Shown: positions 58,276 through 64,000 of the stretch, in pieces
Layout: every line of letters starts with the position of its first letter
Numbering within the stretch: position 1 is the stretch's first letter
Source: Scedosporium boydii
Lineage: Eukaryota; Ascomycota; Sordariomycetes; Microascales; Microascaceae
Assembly: GCA_002221725.1 (NCBI GenBank)
Contig: NJFT01000017.1
Coordinates: 271,564 to 335,563, forward strand
Direction of reading: 5' to 3'
Length of the DNA stretch: 64,000 bases
Position numbers and translations under genes: made by a program
Notes under the pieces: model-generated
Seen by the model: the letters and a program-made list of their open reading frames with translations, nothing else
Told to the model about the DNA's origin: nothing
The model's database searches: none

Positions 58276-58881
58276 TCACGAAAGCTTCGCCTTGATGGCG
58301 GGGACTACTGCGGCCGCGACAGTCACAGCGCCTCCTGCTGCCTGAACGGCGCCCTGGACAACGGCAGCCCCGATACCACCCATGCCGGCACTCTGAAGGG
58401 TTGCGAAAGCACTGCCAGCGACCACGTTTCCGATAGAGGCCTGGGTTCCGGCGGCGATGGAGCCTGGGTGTGTAATACGTGTGAGCTGTGTATTATGACT
58501 TCAAGTCATAAACGCAGTCTAGAAACTCACCTGCTGTAACTCCCTCGACACCAAAGCCAATAGTAGCTAGCACCGGAGCCGCCAGTGCGCCTGGTGCAAC
58601 GAGTGCTGCTGCACCGATAGCGCCAGCGGCGGCGCAAACACACAGTCCAGGGTTGGCGACAACCCATTTTGCTGCCTTGGATCACCTCGTCAGTATATAA
58701 TCGTACCCTGTAGGAAGAGGTGATGGTGAGAAATTATTACCTCTGAGCCAGCTGAGGGGATGGCTTGCGCCACCTCCATCGCTTTTCCTGCCACGGGGCT
58801 GAGGGCACTAATCGAAACAGCAGTGATGGCGCCTGTAGCATCGCTTGCTGCCTTGCCAAGTGTTGCGAGTGAGTTCGACAT
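58276..58881 (-). CDS. ISG12/IFI6-like small hydrophobic protein
   Basis: Three exons, complement(58276..58463, 58531..58675, 58741..58881), 157 residues, introns of 67 and 65 bp, all phases agreeing. The protein is Gly/Ala-rich and hydrophobic, with stretches like GAIGAAALVAPGALAAPVLA and VTAGSIAAGTQASIGNVVAG. This matches the ISG12/interferon-inducible 6-16 family pattern (PF06140-type), which also occurs in fungi. Its members are small membrane-inserting proteins, mitochondrial or ER in animals. The fungal role is unknown. The splice in exon 2 restores AAKWVVANPGL, typical of the family. Confidence 0.75.
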
Positions 58882-59603
58882 TATGTTGAGTTCTGGTGTT
58901 TAGGCTGGAAGAAAAGAAAAGATGGAGAGGGAGGAGTTGGCGAGTTGGCCCCTCTTTGTGTCATTATGATCATCTTGCTTTTGACCATTCTGTTGGTTAG
59001 GCAGCCACAGCGAAGCCTCGTCTGGTGGCTTTGGTCGCCGCGACCAATCGAAGGCCTTTTGTTCCACGCGACCGTTTGTGTGACCAGAGTCGGACCAGAT
59101 CTCTCGTTCTCGGAGAGTTGATCATCTGAAATCCGCCAAATGGAAATAAAGTAAAAAACAAACTAAGAGAGACTAAAACAAACAACAGCAACAGTAAAAC
59201 TGGCGAAGAGAGATAGTTCTATACGGGGTTATAGAGTTCACCAGCAACGGTCGACGCCAGGCCGGCCTGTTGGTGTATCCGAGACACAACCATGAAATTT
59301 CAGCCCTGGACAGAGGACACGCGTCTGTGCCACTAATTTCTCATTCGGAAGTCCGCCGTCGGGTTCCGCTGATGTGGAAAGCCGCTTTAATCTTCTTCCA
59401 CTGCAGGCGACGTCTTTTCGGGGCCGGAGTAGAGCACAAACCGGCCCCAGAGGTCGACATCGATTGGCGCGCGTTTGCAGCGTTCAGCGTCGGCGGAAAT
59501 AGGTTTTGGCCGGAGGGAACGGTCGATTGTGCATCACTAATCCTGGGAGTGATACCAGGTGCATCCGGGGTTTGCCCAGCGATGCTCCCATCGTCTTTCT
59601 CAT
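58882..59603. other. Intergenic, nothing recognised
   Basis: Short frames only; the upstream part presumably holds the promoter of the ISG12-like gene. Confidence 0.45.
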
Positions 59604-60687
59604 TCACAACCTGATCAACGGGAATATATCTTTTGGACGCGATACATAGATTCTTGAATCATTTTGGGAAGTGGTGGAAATGAAGGGAGAATATTCATTG
59701 TTCTCCATGAAGATGTGATGGGCTTCGCGAATGAGTCTGCCTGCATTATCCCGGTCTTTAACCCTCGTGCTGCGCTCCGCGTACCACAGTATACGATGGA
59801 GTTTGAACTCGACGCAGACTTCATGTCCCATGGGTCGGTCGCTGTCCTGGAATGCCACCGTTGCAGCATAATATCGGCCGAGTGATGAGAAATAAACACC
59901 ATATCACGATCCAGCCCTGGCCCGGCGTAGCAGTAAGAGCTCCTGGCTCATTTGCCCGCCAACCGACTCGGGTGTTTCAAAGGCACGGAAGCTACTAAGG
60001 AGCTAGTGCAGTAGGTCGGATAGCCTACTTCCCAATTGTGGTATAAGATCAACTTTTCTTCATCCTGGAGTTCATCATGTTCACCGCACTCTTGCTTCGT
60101 AGAGACGCAAGGCGCGCGTGCGTAGAGCACCTTGATCATCGGGTGGCTTTCACCGAGGACGGTAGCCTCCATAACTTCGACGCCGAATTGCGCTACGGGA
60201 ATAAACCAGGGATTGACGCTAGACCAAGTGAGTTCCCTGTATATCTGCGCGACTTCTTGACAGTCACTGTTGGACAGCCTGGCCCTAATTCGCCTTTCAA
60301 TGCTGGAACACGTGTTGGGGTTGGTGCGCAGTGGGCGAGGAGGGATGGTTTCATCATTGTGAGCCTCGCTTGTGATGTCTTGCATAATCTCATCGAACTC
60401 CTGAATCCTCTCGCAAGTGATTCGAGTCGTGTCTGGGCCGGTCACAGTTGAGTGCTGACCCGGCATATAAGATGATGGAGTGCGATAGGCAACATCAGGC
60501 GGCGTGGCTGTTCCCACGTTGGTCTTCACGGACAGCGACACCAAAATTAACAACCTGCTGCGTTGCATCTCCTTCTCTATTTCTCGCGCCATGCTCATCC
60601 CAAGGAAAATGTGAAGCTCGAAGTCGCCCAGAGCCTCTGAGTCTTGCCACGCCCCGGAATTACTGGAGTACCCTCTCTCGGTTTAAT
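59604..60687 (-). CDS. Hypothetical gene, exon structure unresolved
   Basis: A long open frame covers 59948-60687 (its ATG at 60598 is preceded by ~30 more open codons). A second protein-like frame lies at 59604-59858 (CVEFKLHRILWYAERST, DNAGRLIREAHHIF). They may be exons of one gene read on the minus strand, but no convincing donor/acceptor pair was found between them. The first frame encodes a mixed polar segment (RLSNSDCQEVAQIYRELTW, FGVEVMEATVLGESHPMIKV). No domain is recognised and function is unknown. It could also be two neighbouring fragments or a decaying gene. Confidence 0.35.
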
Positions 60688-60699
60688 TACAATTTCGCC

Positions 60700-61201
60700 A
60701 TAGCCTTTTAGTTTCGTCTGAGAAATGGCTCTAGGTCCAATTTTCTAGGTAAGGAAGCGCCTACTTCTCCGGAATTCGGACCCATTGACAGGTCAAGAGT
60801 GAGGCCGTAGGTGGACCGCCACCGGTGGCAGTATCTAGACCTCCTACTGATTTAGCAGTAGGCGTGATACTATCCGTAGATCTGACATTTTTTTTCTTTT
60901 TTTGTCGAGGGGACGATTTAGCAGAGATAACATGCTTGACGTGTGGGGAGATACACCAACGCGAACTAACATAGGTACTAGGTGTGGAACAAAGATTGGA
61001 ACTAATGAGGGTAACCAACATCGCCTCTCGGTCCTACGGCACATATATTTTATGTTATTATTCCGCGCTTAGTCCGTAGAGTAAACTGTACGTCGGCTTC
61101 CATCCTCCTAGATACTTCCGTTTTTTGACCCCTTTTCCCTTCTCCTCTACCTCTGTCCATAACCTATAGCTATGCTCTCATGGCAACATGCCATACCGAA
61201 C
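60700..61201. other. Intergenic, nothing recognised
   Basis: About 500 bp with short frames only; probably the 3' flank of the MFS gene. Confidence 0.45.
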
Positions 61202-63136
61202 TTATGAAGTGGTAGCAAACCTACTTTTACTTCTAAGTATCTGGCCATACTTGAAGAAAAGCCACGGAAAAGGCATCATAGCGACTGTCAAGAAGGCTAG
61301 CAGACTTGTAGCCCAATGGTATCCAAGCCGATCGTACAGGGGAATATGCACTAACGGGAAAGCAGCTGTTGTGCATTAGAATTGAACAAGCCGGATGCAC
61401 AGTCGAGAATGAGGGACTGCGAATACACACCGGCAATGAGGGCTCTGAGGAAAGCATTTGAAGCAAGTGCCGAAGCAGCATACTGACTGTAGGCTTCGAC
61501 CTGTGGGCATGATCATTTATCAGTATTGTACGTCCAATTTTGTTTGATTTGACTTCGCGAATGAGCATGAGGAAGATTTTGTTTACGCCGACGTACAAGG
61601 TATGTGAATATTCCATTATACACTAGAATTATCCTATCAAGGCAAGTCTATGTTAACAAATACTCCCAATCTAGACAGGTAGGAACAACAAGAACTTTCA
61701 GAGGAACATTTACCCGCTGCCGAAAAACATTGTTCCGATGACCGGAACTATCCAGTGGATAGAGGGCCGAGCAGTCCACGCAAACCAGAACAGGCCGATG
61801 GGAATCAAAACACAACCAGCAAGAACTGGCGGCAACTGGTACTCTGGCTGGCTGCGGCCAGGCTCCCCTCCGGCTTTCTCACTCCTTTCTAACAGTCGGT
61901 GACGAACGCGGACCCAAACGGGGTTGGTAGCCCCTGCGATGAGCATACCAGCAATAATGCCGAGCCAGGTGAGACCGCACTGCCAAAGGTCCATATCATA
62001 GTTTTCACGGAATACCTGAGGAAGAGCAGTGAAGAAGAGATAGAGAATACCCAGCAAGAGCGCCGAGTAAATGTCCAAACACAAGCACATGGGCTCTAGA
62101 AAAAGCAGTTGAAATGGGCGCATGAGGGTAAGCGCCACTCGTCTAGTATCCGCTCCAACCGACCCCCCGCCTGGCGCACAGTAACTATTGCCACCGGTTT
62201 CAAGTCGAAGTTTTCGTGCCTTGGTTTTGAGGACAACGGGATGATATGTCTCTGGGACGAAAACGATGATGGCGATGAGGAGCGCACCTGACCAAATTAG
62301 AATGATGTAGTAGGTCCATCTCCAGGAGAGATAGTAGTTGATGAATCCGCCGACCAGGGGACCACTTGAGGGGCCGACAAAAGCTGCCAACGCGACGAAG
62401 ACCATAGGCTTCTGTAACTTATTCTTGGGGAAGATGTCCGACACAGTACCTCCCGAAACAGACAGAAAGGTACTTCCAGAAAAGCCTTGGAAGAAGCGAG
62501 TTACGATCAATGTGGCAATATTCTGTGCAACAGCGGATGGGATGGTCCATATCACGAACATGGACCAAGACGTAAGATAGATAGGTCTTCGACCATAATG
62601 CTCGCTCAATGGGCTTGTAAGCAAGGGGCCACAGGCGAGGCCCAAGACGAACGTGGAAAGCCCAAAGGCAGAGACGAGGCGACTCGTGGCGAAATCGTTG
62701 GTAAGTTGCGCGTAGGTAGTAGTATAGATCGAGCTGGTGCAGGTTCTGTGAAAAGTCAGCATCGCCTAAAGACGTTTTACATATTTCCCTCTGGGGGTTG
62801 GGGTTGTAGTAGGGGTGGCTGTACTCTCTCCCCCCCCACCCCCCCCCCCGAAATGCATTCGGCTCTTGCTCACACACAAAATGTTGCTGTACAGATAATC
62901 GCAACAATTAACCACTTGCGAAAGACTGGGAGGCTCCTCGGGCAGTACGGGTCGTCGATGTCTTCCAATCCAACCTCGACAGCCTCATCACGGGTTCCCG
63001 AGGCGTCTACTTCGCTTTCTTCTTTGATGCGACAGCTCGAGGGCGGGCTGGTCGTCTCGTGGCATGTTTGACCATTAACAGAGGTACCTAAAGAGATTTC
63101 TGTCCCGGGGTCATTGCGATTGGATATTGATGTCAT
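61202..63136 (-). CDS. MFS transporter, DHA1 type (five exons)
   Basis: Five exons, complement(61202..61365, 61431..61500, 61597..61633, 61714..62745, 62874..63136), 521 residues; one exon is only 37 bp. Splicing is supported by restored family motifs: TATFCVTCTSSIYTTTYAQL at the first junction, GSGIILVYNGIFTYL, VEAYSQYAASALASNAFL and AAFPLVHIPLYDRLGYHWA. It also has PLSEHYGRRPIYL, FVGPSSGPLVGGFINYYLSWRW, FVPETYHPVVLKTKA and PIGLFWFAWTARPSIHW. It is a proton-antiport exporter of the polyamine/drug subfamily. The start is set at ATG 63136; an in-frame ATG 27 bases upstream is an alternative. The first intron carries a C-rich tract (62830-62849). Confidence 0.87.
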
Positions 63137-63416
63137 CCTTAAAAATCCATCCCATATTGTCATGAGAGGAGGAATTAGGAACACTGCCGGGAGGATGGAC
63201 CGTTGGGCGAAGGGAATTTTGGAATATTTGTAAGTTGGTTTGGTTTCCTATTTCAGTCGAGCTCTAAAATACGCAACCCGCCGATGTGAACTTGATCTAA
63301 CTGTTAACGGATAGATCATTGGGGGGATTTTCAAGGGGCTCCTCAAAACCCCACATTTGCAAGAAGCCGAGGTGTTATGAATTGCATTGCCGACCCATCA
63401 CATCACTACAAGACCC

Positions 63417-63980
63417 TCAGCTCTCACTACTTTTACCAAATTCCCTCTGCAAAAATTCCATATCAAGGTTGCCTTCCAAATACCCAAGCCAGGCAGAGTC
63501 GTATACGAATTGGTCGGCAGCCCCCATGAAGTAATTGGGATACGCATTTGCCTGGAAAAAGTCAGCGGTCGCGGCGCCGCTTGTCTGGTCCCCAGGAAGG
63601 CGTTCCCCTGTCATGTCTGGGATGCCAAGGATGGTCCCAGGCGGCGGCAGTTGTGATTCCAAAAGCGGCGAAGACAGCTGAACGGCAGAGCTCGCATGCA
63701 TGCCAATCCCATCGTCGTGACGGCTTGTCATCGCTTGGCAAGACTTTAGGGAAGTAGGATGTTGACTGAGCAGTCTTTGCAAAAGGTTGGAAAATGACTT
63801 TACAATCCACATATTTACGGGCCAGATTTTAGCCAGCTCTGTCAGAGCCAATATGCACTGTCTGGATTTGTTCTCAGCCAATTGTCTCTGGATGGCGTTC
63901 TTCTGACTCGTAGACAACGAGTAGATAGACAAGGCGCTAAATAAAGCAGGAACGCTTGATGGAGAGTCAGCGATCGGATC
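63417..63980 (-). CDS. C-terminal part of a probable fungal transcription factor (cut by window end)
   Basis: An open frame of ~188 codons ends at TGA 63417-63419. It begins after an in-frame stop near 63981, probably an intron, so the rest of the gene lies beyond the window. The helical segment RQCILALTELAKIWPVNMWIVKSFSNLLQRL followed by a polar linker and an aromatic/acidic end (NAYPNYFMGAADQF, DSAWLGYLEGN) is the typical C-terminus of Zn2Cys6 fungal transcription factors. No DNA-binding domain is in view, so the class is inferred. It is adjacent to an MFS exporter, an arrangement common for pathway-specific regulators. Confidence 0.5.
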   Translation of the reverse strand, partial: DPIADSPSSVPALFSALSIYSLSTSQKNAIQRQLAENKSRQCILALTELAKIWPVNMWIVKSFSNLLQRLLSQHPTSLKSCQAMTSRHDDGIGMHASSAVQLSSPLLESQLPPPGTILGIPDMTGERLPGDQTSGAATADFFQANAYPNYFMGAADQFVYDSAWLGYLEGNLDMEFLQREFGKSSES

Positions 63981-63990
63981 TCAGACGAAG

Positions 63991-64000
63991 TTTTTTTTTT
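63991..64000. repeat. Terminal T10 run
   Basis: Ten T residues end the window. This may be an ordinary homopolymer in an intron. Confidence 0.7.

Noticed and set aside
1..64000. CRISPR arrays, rRNA genes and bacterial-type operons
   Set aside because: None seen; the window is eukaryotic with spliceosomal introns.

Overview
The window looks like chromosomal DNA of a filamentous ascomycete (Pezizomycotina). Genes are interrupted by short introns (mostly 49-128 bp) with GT...AG ends and CTAAC/CTGAC-like branch sites. Families typical of moulds are present: cytochrome P450s, an ABCB transporter, DHA1 MFS transporters, a STAND/NLR-type protein, a short-zipper bZIP factor and mitochondrial sulfide-oxidation enzymes. 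Exon structures were assembled by hand from reading frame, phase and splice signals. All family calls come from motifs, not database searches.

Layout. 1-4.4 kb: the 3' end of a P450, a decayed NACHT fragment and an OsmC-type peroxidase gene. 4.4-22 kb: a compact cluster of P450, SDR, class III aminotransferase, ABCB multidrug transporter, ATP-grasp ligase and Gfo/Idh/MocA oxidoreductase, followed about 2 kb later by a bZIP regulator. The six enzyme and transporter genes form three divergent pairs (P450/SDR, aminotransferase/ABC, ATP-grasp/oxidoreductase). No polyketide synthase, NRPS or terpene cyclase is visible, so the ATP-grasp enzyme is the best candidate for the bond-forming step. This is the most likely undescribed system in the window.

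22-25.4 kb is a gene-poor stretch. 25.5-29.3 kb holds a five-exon (or more) hydrolase/NB-ARC/TPR protein of the kind used in fungal non-self recognition. 30-46.7 kb is a loose series of small genes: a membrane protein, a single-pass cysteine-containing surface protein, a secreted glycoprotein, a WW-domain protein, a small secreted protein with eight cysteines, a possible AT-hook ORF, a C2H2 protein and an F-box-like ankyrin protein.

48-52 kb carries sulfide:quinone oxidoreductase and an ETHE1-type persulfide dioxygenase head to head, the two consecutive steps of mitochondrial sulfide detoxification. 53-64 kb has two related DHA1-type MFS transporters, an alpha/beta hydrolase, an ISG12-like hydrophobic protein, one unresolved hypothetical gene and the 3' end of a probable transcription factor running off the window.

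The ATP-grasp cluster and the sulfide pair are the two places where neighbouring genes clearly make a joint functional story.
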